Shown one piece after another: positions 49,108-58,041 of a stretch of 64,000 nucleotides of DNA. Both the position numbers and the translations under genes were made by a program. Each line of letters opens with the position of its first letter. Position 1 is the stretch's first letter. A model generated the notes under the pieces. The model had not been told where the DNA came from and did not search any database. It was given only the letters and a program-made list of their open reading frames with translations. Source of the DNA: Vulcanimicrobiota bacterium. GTDB taxonomy: Bacteria > Vulcanimicrobiota > Vulcanimicrobiia > Vulcanimicrobiales > Vulcanimicrobiaceae. The stretch spans positions 1-64,000 of the forward strand of contig PLLF01000065.1 in assembly GCA_003140855.1 (NCBI GenBank). The letters run 5' to 3'.

Positions 49108-49608
49108 ATGATGAAGCCGTGCGCCGTGTTCTTCGATCGCGATGGTACGCTGATCGAAAACGTCCCTTACAACGGTGACCCTGAAGCCGTGCGTCCGTTC
49201 CCGGGCGCGCGCGAGGCGCTCGATAAACTTCGCGCGCAAAAAATTCCGCTCGGCGTCATTTCAAATCAGAGCGGGATCAGCCGCGGGTTTTTTACGCGCG
49301 AGCAGGCTGAAGCAGTGAACCGGCGCGTGGAGGAGTTGCTCGGGCCGTTCGACGTTTGGCTCTTCTGTCCGCACCAGCCCAATGACGAGTGCGAGTGCCG
49401 TAAACCCAAGCCAAGGTTGATCCTGGATGCGGCGCGCGCGCTCGGCGTCGAGCCTGAGTGCTGCATCATGGTCGGCGACTTGCCGAGCGATCTGGAAGCT
49501 GCGCGCAACGCCGGCGCGCACCCGATGGCGATCGACGTGAACCGATCGCTGGTTCAGGCGATCGATGTCATCCTGACCCTTCGACAAGCTCAGGATGACA
49601 AAGTATGA
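49108..49608 (+). CDS. gmhB: heptose bisphosphate phosphatase GmhB with repeat-derived tail
   Basis: This 166-aa HAD hydrolase has FFDRDGTLIENV (nucleophile Asp), SNQSGI, the zinc site CPHQPNDECECRKPKP and GDLPSDLEAA. It dephosphorylates heptose 1,7-bisphosphate for LPS core or S-layer sugars. The C-terminal LRQAQDDKV is encoded by the dispersed repeat and is identical for seven residues to the BolA tail. It directly follows the transporter stop (TAAATG). Confidence 0.88.
   Translation: MMKPCAVFFDRDGTLIENVPYNGDPEAVRPFPGAREALDKLRAQKIPLGVISNQSGISRGFFTREQAEAVNRRVEELLGPFDVWLFCPHQPNDECECRKPKPRLILDAARALGVEPECCIMVGDLPSDLEAARNAGAHPMAIDVNRSLVQAIDVILTLRQAQDDKV
49567..49599. repeat. dispersed repeat hairpin at the gmhB 3' end
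   Basis: GTCATCCTGA and TCAGGATGAC form a 10-bp stem around CCCTTCGACAAGC. It is the reverse-orientation copy of the 28.3-kb repeat, translated as the gmhB tail. Confidence 0.85.
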
Positions 49609-49618
49609 GGCTAACTCA

Positions 49619-50263
49619 TTAGCGGGAAGCGGACCAGTACTGGACGTCCGGCGACCCGTAGATCACCCGAACTTTTGAAGCCGCGGGGCGAACGTGAACG
49701 TCGCGGCTCAAGCGCTTCCACGCGTTCATCACTTTGACGACGTAGTGTTGCGTTTCATAATAAGGCGGAATGCCACCGAATTCCGATACTGCGTTTGGTC
49801 CGGCATTATATGCAGCGAAGGCTAGCGAGTAGCGGTGCGGACTGTTGCGATATTTTTTCAGGAAGCCGCCCAGATAATGCGCCGAGCCCTGCAGATTCTG
49901 ATACGGATCGCGCGGGTTGACGTGCAACGAGCGTGCCGTTCCGGGCATCAGTTGGCCAAGGCCGATCGCGCCTGCATAGGAGCGCGCGTGCGTGCGCCAA
50001 GCCGACTCGACGCTGACGAGTGCGACCAAAATATTCGCATCGACGCGCCAGCGCACGGCATTTTGCAGGACGTGTTTAGCGAGGCTGGAGCTTTGCCATA
50101 ACGGCAGATGCGGATTGAATTTGCGCAGTATGCGCGCATATGCGCTCACCGCTGCCGGATTACTGGCGACGACGGCCGGCGCTGCCGAGGCTGCCAGGCT
50201 GGCGAGCGGAACGAGGCACAACGCAAAAAAGGCCGCGACTATGAACGCGATGAGTCTGCGCAT
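49619..50263 (-). CDS. SLT-domain lytic transglycosylase (secreted)
   Basis: This 214-aa protein has a signal peptide (1-24). The catalytic Glu is in SVESAWRTHA, followed by YAGAIGLGQLMPGTA, AFAAYNAGPNAV and the Tyr-rich YYETQHYV. It cleaves peptidoglycan. Domain order matches small MltC/Slt70-catalytic types. It converges with gmhB and is divergent from a small membrane gene. Confidence 0.88.
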   Translation of the reverse strand: MRRLIAFIVAAFFALCLVPLASLAASAAPAVVASNPAAVSAYARILRKFNPHLPLWQSSSLAKHVLQNAVRWRVDANILVALVSVESAWRTHARSYAGAIGLGQLMPGTARSLHVNPRDPYQNLQGSAHYLGGFLKKYRNSPHRYSLAFAAYNAGPNAVSEFGGIPPYYETQHYVVKVMNAWKRLSRDVHVRPAASKVRVIYGSPDVQYWSASR

Positions 50264-50279
50264 ACCGTGGAATACGAAT

Positions 50280-50316
50280 GGAGGGTGCGTCTCCCTCCCG
50301 CGCAGGACCCCCCTGC
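50280..50316. other. twin hairpins in the divergent gap
   Basis: GGAGGG / CCCTCC (50280-50285, 50293-50298) and GCAGG / CCTGC (50302-50306, 50312-50316) form two adjacent stems between the divergent transglycosylase and small membrane gene. They could be operators or leader structure; there is no other support. Confidence 0.35.
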
Positions 50317-50351
50317 TAGTAAATCCTTACAATAACCGAACACGCCCCCTC

Positions 50352-50492
50352 GTGAGCCGCCGCGGTTGGTTATACGTCATTGCCCTTTTTTTCGTGGTGA
50401 TGTGCGGGATGATCGCCTTTAGCGAGTGGTGGGCGTACAACAAGAACGTACCTTATTACGAGAACGTAGGGAAAAGTCACGCAGCGCACTAA
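50352..50492 (+). CDS. 46-aa single-pass membrane protein
   Basis: From GTG 50352 the frame gives a basic start, one hydrophobic helix (WLYVIALFFVVMCGMIAF) and a short Tyr/Asn-rich tail. It lies 10 bp before the VPS10 giant gene. There is no strong SD, so the start is a guess. I do not recognise a family; it could be an accessory to the secreted protein. Confidence 0.45.
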   Translation: MSRRGWLYVIALFFVVMCGMIAFSEWWAYNKNVPYYENVGKSHAAH

Positions 50493-50502
50493 AGCGCGGT
50501 TC

Positions 50503-53500
50503 ATGTTGCGACGCATTCCGGTTTTCGTTCTTTTTCTGTTTTTCGGCTTTGTTCTGGCGCCACAAGTTGCGCGCGCACAAGCCACGCCCGCGCCGGCGCC
50601 CCGGCCCGGTTCGACCGGCCAGCCGAAGCCGCAAAATCCGACTCCGGTTCCGAGCCCCAGTCCCAGCCCCGGACCGCCGTTTTCGAACATGCAGTGGCGG
50701 TCGATCGGGCCGGCGCTCCCGGGCGGGCGCGTCGCGGCCGTCGCGGGTTCGCAGCGCGACGTCAACCTCTACTATTTGGGAGCCGCGGGCGGCGGCGTTT
50801 GGAAATCCACCGACGGCGCCGAGACGTGGCAGCCGGTCTTCGACAAGCAAAAGGTTTCCGCGATCGGCGCAATCGCCATCGACCCGGCCAACGACGACAC
50901 CGTCTGGGTCGGAACGGGCGAATCGAATCCGCGCAACGACGTCAGCTACGGCGACGGCGTGTATAAATCAACCGACGGCGGCAAGACCTGGACGAATGTA
51001 GGCCTCACGCTGACCCGGCATATCTCGCGCATCTTGATCGATCCGCGCGACCCGAACCACGTGATCGTGGGCGCGCTCGGCGACGTCTTCGGCCCCAACG
51101 AGAATCGCGGCGTCTACGTCACCGACGACGGCGGTAAAACGTGGAGCAAGACGCTGTACGTGAGCGATCAGAGCGGCGTTTCGGACATGGCGATGGACGT
51201 GCAGAACCCGAACGTCGTGTACGCCGGCATGTGGCACTTCTTGCGCCAGCCTTGGACTTTTACGAGCGGCGGTTCCGACGACGGACTCTATCGTTCCGCC
51301 GACGGCGGACGCACGTGGACGAAACTCACGGGGACGGCAAAGGGTCTGCCCACCGGGTTTACGGGCCGCATCGGATTGGCCGTTGCGCCGAGCGACGGAA
51401 ACCGGGTGTACGCTATCATCGAATCGCCTGACGGCATTCTTTGGCGATCGGATGACGCGGGTTCGACGTGGACGATGGTTAGCAACGACACGCTCGTCGA
51501 TCAGCGGCCTTTTTATTTCACGCACCTTATCGTCGATCCGAAAAATTCCGACAAGGTGTATGCTATTTCAGAGTTTCTGGCCGTCTCCACGAACGGCGGC
51601 AAGAAATTCACGGAAACGGCACAGCAAGTGCACGTGGACTATCACGCGGCGTGGATCGCGCCGGACAATCCAAACCGCATGATCATCGGCGCCGACGGCG
51701 GCATCGCGCGCACCGTTGACGGCGGCGGCAACTGGTTCTTCGACCGCAACATTCCAATCGGTCAGGTCTATCACATCGGCATGTCAAACGAAAATCCGTA
51801 CTGGGTGTGCGGCGGCTGGCAGGATAACAACGGCTGGTGCGGACCCAACAATTCGCTTGATCCGTCGGGCAATTTGAACAAGTATTGGGTGGCCGCGGTC
51901 GGCGGCGACGGCGAATGGGTCGTGCCGGATCCGGCGGATCCGAACTGGCTTTGGGGCGATTCGGAAAACGGTTTCCTGACGATCTACAATAAGGTGACCA
52001 AAGATACGATCATCGCGCTTCCTTATATTCAGAACGCGATCGAAAGCTACGATCTTTCGAAGAGCAAGTTCCGTTTCAATTGGGATTCGCCGATCGCATT
52101 CGCGCCCTGGAATCCGCACATCGGCTGGCTGGGCGGAAACGTTATATTCCAAACGATCGATCGCGGCCGCCACTGGACGATCATCAGTCCCGATCTTACG
52201 CTCAACGATAAGGCGCACCAGCAGCCCAGCGGCGGACCGCTGGTCCACGACGTGTCGGGCGCCGAATATTCCGACAACCTCCTTTATATTGAAGGCTCGA
52301 CGCTGCACAAGGGTGAGATCTGGGTCGGCACCGACGACGGGTTGGTGCAAATGACGCTCAATGGCGGCAAGAGCTGGCGCAACGTCACGCCTCCGGGCGT
52401 TCCGCCTTACGGGCGTGTCGAAACGGTTGCGCCGTCGGCGCTGCACGACGGCACCGTCTTCGTGAGCATCGACCGGCACAAGTCGGGCGACTTCAAACCG
52501 TACCTGTTCGCATCCAATGACTTCGGCAAGACGTGGACCTCGATCGTGAGCAACTTGCCGGTCGATCAGTACGTGCGGTCGGTTAGGCAAGATATTCACG
52601 ACGGCAACATCTTGTATGCCGGTACCGAAAATGGCGTGTGGATATCGTTCGACGGCGGCAAATCATGGCAAGACTTCCGCAACAACATTCCGGCGGTATC
52701 GGTCCGCGAGATTCGCTTTCAACCGCAGTTCAACGATCTGGTGATCGCCACGCACGGCCGTTCGATCTACGTCATGGACGATATGCGCGTCATTCAGCAG
52801 CTGCAGAAGGCGATCGCGCAAGGATCGCTGGTCATCGGTCCGCGCACGGCTTATGAATACACGCTGCACTCCGACGATGAAGGAACCTACACCGACTACA
52901 GCGCGGACAATCCGCCCTACGGCGCGGCCGTGTACTTCTACCAAAAAACGCCGGGCAAGACCGCACCGGTCGTGCAGATATTGAATTCGGCCGGGCAAGT
53001 TATCCGGACGGTGCAAGGGTCACGCACGAGCAACAGCGGCAAAGAGACGCCGCGCGTGACCAACAAAGTGGGCATCAACCGCTACGTTTGGGATTTCCAA
53101 ATCGACGGCCCGGTTAAGTGGACCGGCGCCGCCAAGGTTTCCTACCAAGGCCCGGACGAAGGCGCGTATGTTCCCCCAGGACGCTACGCGGTGCGCATGA
53201 CGGTCGGCGGCAAGACGTCTACCGAACCGTTCACCGTCAAACCCGACCCGCGTTCGCAGTTCAAACATGCTGACTACGTTGGCAGCTACGAGTTCGTAAA
53301 GAAATATGCGCGTGAATTTTCGACCGTGGATACGATGTTGAACACGCTGGACTCGGTCAAGAAGCAGCTCGACGCCGCCGGCGCCGATCCGAAGGCGAAA
53401 GCCAATTCGGCCCTCGCCCAGCAAATTGCGGCCGCGATGACGGCTCGAGACACGCTATTCCACCAGTTGACCGCCGACTACCACAACGATGAAGACGGGA

Positions 53501-53733
53501 TACAAAAACCCGGGGCGTTACGCGAGGATCTGCAGGGCGTATTCTTCTTCGGCTTCGGGTTAATCACGCCCGCGATATCGGAGTTTGGGAAGCGCATGGA
53601 TGTTGAGTACAAAGGCGCTGTAGGCAATTATAACTCTTTCATCCAAACGACGATTCCGGCGCTGAATACCGCACTCACCGCGGCGGGACTGAAACCTATT
53701 ACCGGCGCCGCGCCGGTTGCAACCGGCATTTGA
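50503..53733 (+). CDS. large secreted VPS10/BNR-repeat protein
   Basis: This 1076-aa protein has a signal peptide (about 1-25), a Pro-rich linker (about 26-60) and then many BNR/Asp-box repeats (STDGAETW, STDGGKTW, SADGGRTW). They form a double propeller of VPS10/sortilin type. The last about 300 residues form a non-propeller C-terminal domain with a coiled-coil near the end. It is paralogous to the 997-aa protein at 4467-7460 and has the same internal order. Function is unknown; peptidase, glycosidase or binding roles have been suggested by annotation only. Confidence 0.85.
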   Translation: MLRRIPVFVLFLFFGFVLAPQVARAQATPAPAPRPGSTGQPKPQNPTPVPSPSPSPGPPFSNMQWRSIGPALPGGRVAAVAGSQRDVNLYYLGAAGGGVWKSTDGAETWQPVFDKQKVSAIGAIAIDPANDDTVWVGTGESNPRNDVSYGDGVYKSTDGGKTWTNVGLTLTRHISRILIDPRDPNHVIVGALGDVFGPNENRGVYVTDDGGKTWSKTLYVSDQSGVSDMAMDVQNPNVVYAGMWHFLRQPWTFTSGGSDDGLYRSADGGRTWTKLTGTAKGLPTGFTGRIGLAVAPSDGNRVYAIIESPDGILWRSDDAGSTWTMVSNDTLVDQRPFYFTHLIVDPKNSDKVYAISEFLAVSTNGGKKFTETAQQVHVDYHAAWIAPDNPNRMIIGADGGIARTVDGGGNWFFDRNIPIGQVYHIGMSNENPYWVCGGWQDNNGWCGPNNSLDPSGNLNKYWVAAVGGDGEWVVPDPADPNWLWGDSENGFLTIYNKVTKDTIIALPYIQNAIESYDLSKSKFRFNWDSPIAFAPWNPHIGWLGGNVIFQTIDRGRHWTIISPDLTLNDKAHQQPSGGPLVHDVSGAEYSDNLLYIEGSTLHKGEIWVGTDDGLVQMTLNGGKSWRNVTPPGVPPYGRVETVAPSALHDGTVFVSIDRHKSGDFKPYLFASNDFGKTWTSIVSNLPVDQYVRSVRQDIHDGNILYAGTENGVWISFDGGKSWQDFRNNIPAVSVREIRFQPQFNDLVIATHGRSIYVMDDMRVIQQLQKAIAQGSLVIGPRTAYEYTLHSDDEGTYTDYSADNPPYGAAVYFYQKTPGKTAPVVQILNSAGQVIRTVQGSRTSNSGKETPRVTNKVGINRYVWDFQIDGPVKWTGAAKVSYQGPDEGAYVPPGRYAVRMTVGGKTSTEPFTVKPDPRSQFKHADYVGSYEFVKKYAREFSTVDTMLNTLDSVKKQLDAAGADPKAKANSALAQQIAAAMTARDTLFHQLTADYHNDEDGIQKPGALREDLQGVFFFGFGLITPAISEFGKRMDVEYKGAVGNYNSFIQTTIPALNTALTAAGLKPITGAAPVATGI

Positions 53734-53777
53734 TCTAGGAGCTGACATGCGCGGTCCGGCGAGCTTGCCGCGACCCA

Positions 53778-54596
53778 TCACATGTTCAGACGCTTTAAGA
53801 ATGCTTCGTGTTTGAACGAACCGCCATTGCCGAAGCGAACGACGACCGATCGCGCAGACGGAATAACGTAGAGCGCTTGGCCGCCGGAGCCGCTCGCATA
53901 AACCGAATCGGGTGCGGCGCCCGGCGGTGCCAGCCACCAGCACAGACCGTAGCGCGGATTGGCCTGCGTCCCTTGGAAACATTCTGCGAATTCCTCGTGA
54001 CGCGCTAACACGCATTGCCCATAATGCACCCAATTGCGCGCCGTCAGAAAGGCCCCCGTCGGCAGCGGTTGGGTTCCATCCGCCAACTTTCGCCACGACG
54101 CTATCGCTACGCCGGCATCGTTCAAAATGCGCGCGCGCAAGTAATCGTGCGGCGACAGTCCGAGCGCGGTTAATTTTTTTGCCAGCACCGCGCCGAAGAT
54201 CTGCAGCGGGATCCCGCCGTATGTAAAACGATCGCCGGGCGGATCGCGCAGCAGCGTCGCCAGCGCCTTGTCATAAACGGGCACCGTGTTGCCGAGGCCG
54301 CCGAAGCCGATGCCGGCCGTGAGCGTCAGCAAATGGCGCAGCGTCACCTTCCGTTTAACGGGGTCGTCGCGCCAGGCGGGAAACGTCGCCCCGACGGTTT
54401 CATCGAGCTGCAGCAGGCCTTCGCGTTGCGCGATGACGGCTAGCGGACCCCAAAAACTTTTCGTTCCGCTATACAGTGCGTGCGGCTTGTCGCCGGAAAA
54501 TCCACCGCCGTAGTTTTCGAGAACCACGTTGGCGCCGCGCAAAACGATCAGCGCTTGCGGTTTGTGGCGCTCGTGATATGCGACGACCTCTTGCAT
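53778..54596 (-). CDS. beta-lactamase family serine hydrolase
   Basis: This 272-aa protein has the SxxK nucleophile in SGTKSF and a later Tyr in FTYGGI at the position of the YxN motif; the C-terminal HxG-like triad appears as SGSGG. No signal peptide is evident from this start, so it may be cytosolic or its start may be further upstream. Class C-like hydrolases of this type are mostly esterases or DD-peptidases. It is divergent from the DUF4337 gene. Confidence 0.8.
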   Translation of the reverse strand: MQEVVAYHERHKPQALIVLRGANVVLENYGGGFSGDKPHALYSGTKSFWGPLAVIAQREGLLQLDETVGATFPAWRDDPVKRKVTLRHLLTLTAGIGFGGLGNTVPVYDKALATLLRDPPGDRFTYGGIPLQIFGAVLAKKLTALGLSPHDYLRARILNDAGVAIASWRKLADGTQPLPTGAFLTARNWVHYGQCVLARHEEFAECFQGTQANPRYGLCWWLAPPGAAPDSVYASGSGGQALYVIPSARSVVVRFGNGGSFKHEAFLKRLNM

Positions 54597-54628
54597 GATG
54601 CGACGCTTCTGCGGCGTACTAGGAATGC

Positions 54629-55195
54629 ATGCCCGAATTCAACGCCGGCCACGCTCTAGACGAGGCGATGGAACGCCACGAACAGGTCGCGCAAGGCGGC
54701 ATCCTCGTTCCCGTCGCCGCCGCCGTTATCGCAGTCTTTGCCGCGCTCGCAACGCTGTTTGCGAATCATAACTCGATCTCGGGTTTGGCCGAAAAAAACG
54801 AAGCGATTCTCTATCAAATCAAATCCGCGGACCAATACGGCTATTATGAATCGAGCCGGATAAAGAGCCACGTCTACCAGGCGTTGCTGGGCAGTGGAGT
54901 CGTCGCTGCTAACGCGAAAGCGAAAATGCAGAGCACCATCGCGCGCGAGCAAACGAAGGCCGACAAGATTCTAAAGATCGCGCAAGAAGACGACGTGTCG
55001 GCCGCCGAGCACTTCAAGGACTCCGAGGGCTACATGAAAGCCTACGAAAAATTCGAGGTGGCTACAACGCTTTTTGAAGTGTCGATCGTGCTCGTTTCGA
55101 TTACGGCGCTGATGCGGACGCGCGCGATGCTTTTGGTGGCTGCCGGCGCAACCTCAGTGGGAATCGTGTTCTTCGTGCTCGGCTTTACTCACTAG
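54629..55195 (+). CDS. DUF4337-like membrane protein
   Basis: This 188-aa protein has one N-terminal helix (LVPVAAAVIAVFAALATLFA), a long soluble coiled middle (HNSISGLAEKNEAILYQIKSADQYGYYE) and two C-terminal helices. The pattern fits DUF4337. Function is unknown. Its last 42 bp overlap, antisense, the 3' end of tyrA. Confidence 0.75.
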   Translation: MPEFNAGHALDEAMERHEQVAQGGILVPVAAAVIAVFAALATLFANHNSISGLAEKNEAILYQIKSADQYGYYESSRIKSHVYQALLGSGVVAANAKAKMQSTIAREQTKADKILKIAQEDDVSAAEHFKDSEGYMKAYEKFEVATTLFEVSIVLVSITALMRTRAMLLVAAGATSVGIVFFVLGFTH

Positions 55196-55948
55196 AGCCT
55201 GCGCAGCGGCGTTCAATTTCGACGCCATCTCGCGCGCGTGGCGCGCGAGATTCTCAGCGCTGTAGGCAAAAATCTCGCGCCACAGCTCGGCATTCGAGTT
55301 TCCCAGGCGCAGTAGCTCGGCCGCCACCGGCCCACAGAACGATTCGACGTCGGCAATGCTCTGCTGGCGCAGCGACTTGGAGAAGAGCGTTGCCATTAAC
55401 TGCGGAAGATGTGAGGTCAGTGCGAGAATGTCGTCGTGCGCTGCCGGGTCGCTCGGGATCGCGCGCGCTCCCATCGCCGCAATGAAATCGCGCGCCCGCA
55501 TTTCGAGAGCTTTGTCGGCGGCCGGCACGTAGATCCAAGGTTTACCGAAGAACATCGTGGCCCGTGCGGCGCTCGGTCCGCTGCGATCGGAGCCGGCGAG
55601 GGGATGGGTTGCAACGAAGCTTGCAACGCCACGCGCGGCGTCGCAAATCGGAGTCTTTATCGAGGCGACATCGAGCACGAGCGTGGCACGCACGCTGCGG
55701 GCGCGCAGTGCTTCGAGTTCTTCCACAGTTGCGCGCGGCGGGACCGCGATCACGACCGTGTCGGCGTGTTCGTAGAGCGCGTCGTGCGTGACGATTTCAT
55801 CGATCGCGCCGCGCTGTAGCGCGGCATCGGCTGCCGCCGCCTGCGCGTCAAACCCAACCACTCGCCATCCGAGGTCGCGGCCGCGCAATCCAATCGAAGC
55901 GCCGATTAGCCCGGTGCCGATGATGCCGAGGGTCACGGGCGCGTTCAC
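55154..55948 (-). CDS. tyrA: prephenate dehydrogenase
   Basis: This 264-aa enzyme oxidises prephenate to 4-hydroxyphenylpyruvate for tyrosine. It has the NAD-binding GIIGTGLIGASIGL and the substrate motif HPLAGSDRSGP. GTG 55948 is chosen, because it overlaps the aroH TGA and starts right at the Rossmann strand. An ATG at 55987 lies inside aroH. There is no ACT domain. It acts directly after chorismate mutase encoded just upstream. Confidence 0.9.
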   Translation of the reverse strand: MNAPVTLGIIGTGLIGASIGLRGRDLGWRVVGFDAQAAAADAALQRGAIDEIVTHDALYEHADTVVIAVPPRATVEELEALRARSVRATLVLDVASIKTPICDAARGVASFVATHPLAGSDRSGPSAARATMFFGKPWIYVPAADKALEMRARDFIAAMGARAIPSDPAAHDDILALTSHLPQLMATLFSKSLRQQSIADVESFCGPVAAELLRLGNSNAELWREIFAYSAENLARHAREMASKLNAAAQALVSKAEHEEHDSH

Positions 55949-56319
55949 GGAGAGTCTTTGCCGGCGATATCCGGACGCAAAACCCACGCGCCTTCCAAGT
56001 ACGCGTGCTCGATCTCTGCTTGTTTGCGTTCCGTTTCCACATGCATCAGCACGCGCACGCAGCGCGCCATGGCGCCGGGAACGTCAATTTCGGTGAAGTG
56101 CAGCATGGGGACGTGCACCCATCCCATTTCGCGGGCGCCCAAAGCCGGGAAAGCGGCGTGGAGATCCGGCGTCATGCTGAAAAGCACCGACGCGATGTCG
56201 TCGAGCTCGATGCCGTTGCGCCCGGTCATCTCGGTCAGCAGACGTTTGGTTGCGTCGAGGATCGCTTGCGGCTCGTCCGCATCGACAGTAATAGCGCCGC
56301 GTATACCGCGCATCTTCAT
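55945..56319 (-). CDS. aroH: chorismate mutase, AroH type
   Basis: This 124-aa protein is a trimeric AroH-class mutase. It begins RGIRGAITV, and has a middle DLHAAFPALGAREMGW and LHFTEIDVPGAM. It converts chorismate to prephenate, the tyrA substrate. The two genes share a GTGA overlap, so flux is handed on within one operon. Confidence 0.9.
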   Translation of the reverse strand: MKMRGIRGAITVDADEPQAILDATKRLLTEMTGRNGIELDDIASVLFSMTPDLHAAFPALGAREMGWVHVPMLHFTEIDVPGAMARCVRVLMHVETERKQAEIEHAYLEGAWVLRPDIAGKDSP

Positions 56320-56378
56320 GCGCCGGGTTTCGCCGCGGCGAGGCGGGCTTACCGCTTGGACCGGAGAAGTCAGACGGC

Positions 56379-57086
56379 GTGGTCGGTCTAGAACACGTTA
56401 TCTTGAACATCGGCTTATGCAGAGCCGCCGCCCGGCTTTCACCCAACGCGACGGTCGCGATGCACGTCGTCGTAACCGATCGCATCAACCGGGCGGAGCT
56501 CGATCGCACGTACCCGATTCGGCGCGATACGAACAATCAAGCGCGGGTCGAATTCGATACGGCTTGGGGAACGTACCGGATCGCGATGAACATTCCGAAA
56601 TACCGCTGCAACGGAGTCGACTTCCTTCAAGTGCTGCCCGATCACGACCGCAGCTTGAACACGCACGTGCTGGATGGGCCGGCCAATGCGATGGCACCCG
56701 TATTGATTCTAGGGTCGCTGCCACAATCGTTCGCGTACGCGCAGCCATCGGTTGTGATGTTTCCCGCGACGCAGCGCTGCAATGGAGCCGTGGGCGATCC
56801 GCAGACAACCGGCATCGATAACCAACTTGAGCAAGACGCCTACTACGCATCGATTCGGACGCCGGCGCTCTATCATCAGCCGATCGCGGTCACGTTGGCG
56901 GTGCGGCTGCAAGATTCGAGCGGCGGGTTTCATTACGTGCGCATGCCGTGGAAATTCGAGTCGGGTTACGCGTGGCCGTCGGTGGGCCAACTGAACATCG
57001 ACGATGCCGTACTCGGATGGGTCGCCGAGCAGACCGAAGATATTTTGCTCTGCCCGCGCTTCTATGGAACGTCGGTCGTACACTAA
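56379..57086 (+). CDS. hypothetical protein with Cys and Tyr-rich domain
   Basis: This 235-aa protein starts at GTG 56379. It has a hydrophobic start and a strand-rich body (HVVVTDRINR, VEFDTAWGTYRIAM, YRCNGVDFLQVL). Two or three cysteines are spaced through it. The N-terminal stretch may be a weak signal, but a cut site is not clear. I do not recognise a family. It ends just before a strong terminator. Confidence 0.5.
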   Translation: MVGLEHVILNIGLCRAAARLSPNATVAMHVVVTDRINRAELDRTYPIRRDTNNQARVEFDTAWGTYRIAMNIPKYRCNGVDFLQVLPDHDRSLNTHVLDGPANAMAPVLILGSLPQSFAYAQPSVVMFPATQRCNGAVGDPQTTGIDNQLEQDAYYASIRTPALYHQPIAVTLAVRLQDSSGGFHYVRMPWKFESGYAWPSVGQLNIDDAVLGWVAEQTEDILLCPRFYGTSVVH

Positions 57087-57101
57087 GCGGCGGTAACAAA
57101 G

Positions 57102-57131
57102 AAAAAAGCCCGAATTGCTTCGGGCTTTTTT
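57102..57131. terminator. intrinsic bidirectional terminator
   Basis: AAAAAAGCCCGAA and its exact complement close a TTGC loop. The A/T runs on both sides make it a terminator for both convergent genes. Confidence 0.93.
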
Positions 57132-57148
57132 AATTTCGGCTCTAGGGT

Positions 57149-57649
57149 TTAGTGGTAGATGTTTTGGTGCGGTCCGGTCACCATGAAGAAGATCATCGGG
57201 ATGGAAAGCATCGTGTTTACGCGCGATGCCAGGAACGCAACGCGCCGCGCTTTGTTTTTCTCTTCGTCGGTCGCCGGCACGATGCCGAGCAGTTTCTTCT
57301 GGTTCATCCAGATGAACGTCCAAACGTTGATCAGCATGATCGTGCCCAACCACGCGCCGATGCCGATCGGTGCGAGTGCGCCTTGCAGACCAAACGCGTC
57401 TCCGATGCCTTTGAAACCGGCGAAGCTATAGAGCAGCGCCGCGCCGAAAACCCACGTCGCGACCGCGCCCCAGCGGAAGAACAGCAACGCGCGCGGCATG
57501 ATGTATTTGCTGATCGGGCCGGCTTCGCCGGCGGCAGTAGCCTCCTTGGTGGCCGCCGCGTTAACGAAGTTAAAGAAGTAGAGCAAGCCGATCCACATGA
57601 TGCCGGCGAGCACATGCAGCCAGCGCAGGATGATTTCACTCCATTCCAT
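57149..57649 (-). CDS. PuuD-like (urate-oxidase N domain) membrane protein
   Basis: This 166-aa protein has four helices and the first helix reads RWLHVLAGIMWIGLLYFFNF, the His-bearing start of the PuuD membrane domain. The C-terminal cytochrome c part of full PuuD is absent. So it may bind heme or quinone but cannot be a complete urate hydroxylase. It follows a 38-aa membrane protein with no gap (TAG-ATG). Confidence 0.72.
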   Translation of the reverse strand: MEWSEIILRWLHVLAGIMWIGLLYFFNFVNAAATKEATAAGEAGPISKYIMPRALLFFRWGAVATWVFGAALLYSFAGFKGIGDAFGLQGALAPIGIGAWLGTIMLINVWTFIWMNQKKLLGIVPATDEEKNKARRVAFLASRVNTMLSIPMIFFMVTGPHQNIYH

Positions 57650-57766
57650 CTATGCACCAACTCCTGCGGAATGTCTCACGATTGTTTCCGCAACCCAGTA
57701 TAGAATGCCGGTCAGGATCACCCCGCAGATGATCGTGCCCCACAACGAGTCCAACGGATTTTTCAC
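57650..57766 (-). CDS. 38-aa membrane microprotein upstream of the PuuD-like gene
   Basis: GTG 57766 is preceded at 8 nt by a perfect AGGAGG (57775-57780 on the minus strand). The product is one hydrophobic helix (LWGTIICGVILTGILYWV) with a short charged tail. Its stop touches the PuuD-like ATG, so the two are co-translated. Such proteins often act as small subunits (CydX/CcoQ class); this one is not recognisable by sequence. Confidence 0.68.
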   Translation of the reverse strand: MKNPLDSLWGTIICGVILTGILYWVAETIVRHSAGVGA

Positions 57767-58041
57767 TCCAGGTTCCTCCTATTTCGGCGGTGGCGGGGTG
57801 GTGCGGCCCGTTGCTACGGCTGCATTCCCATCGTTTATTTCCCAGATCGCAATGGCGGCTTCGCTGCGAGTCACGCGCTGGCCGCGATGACTGAAACAAG
57901 ACGTCTCATCCGAAGCGTCGGATTCTGCGCTCCCCGGACCCCTCCTCGCCTTAGGGGGCTGACGACCGAGCGCGGAGTACGTAGCCCGTCCAACCGGCCG
58001 AACGCGGTGCTACGGGCACCAGGAGGGGTAAAGGGACGAGT
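57767..58041 (+). other. 275-bp gap with paired segments; candidate structured RNA
   Basis: The segment holds ACCCCTCCT (57938-57946), which pairs perfectly with AGGAGGGGT (58021-58029). Inside are GCCCGT / ACGGGC (57984-57989, 58012-58017) and ACCG / CGGT stems. Upstream is a separate hairpin ATCCGA-AGCG-TCGGAT (57909-57924). No riboswitch core is recognised. The SD for the next gene (AAGGGA) lies just past the closing stem. Confidence 0.4.

Noticed and set aside
49567-49599. Ordinary terminator after gmhB
   Set aside because: The hairpin lies inside the coding frame and matches the dispersed repeat.
57781-57862. 27-aa minus-strand peptide ending before the 38-aa gene
   Set aside because: Open frame reads like protein but no SD; too short to support.
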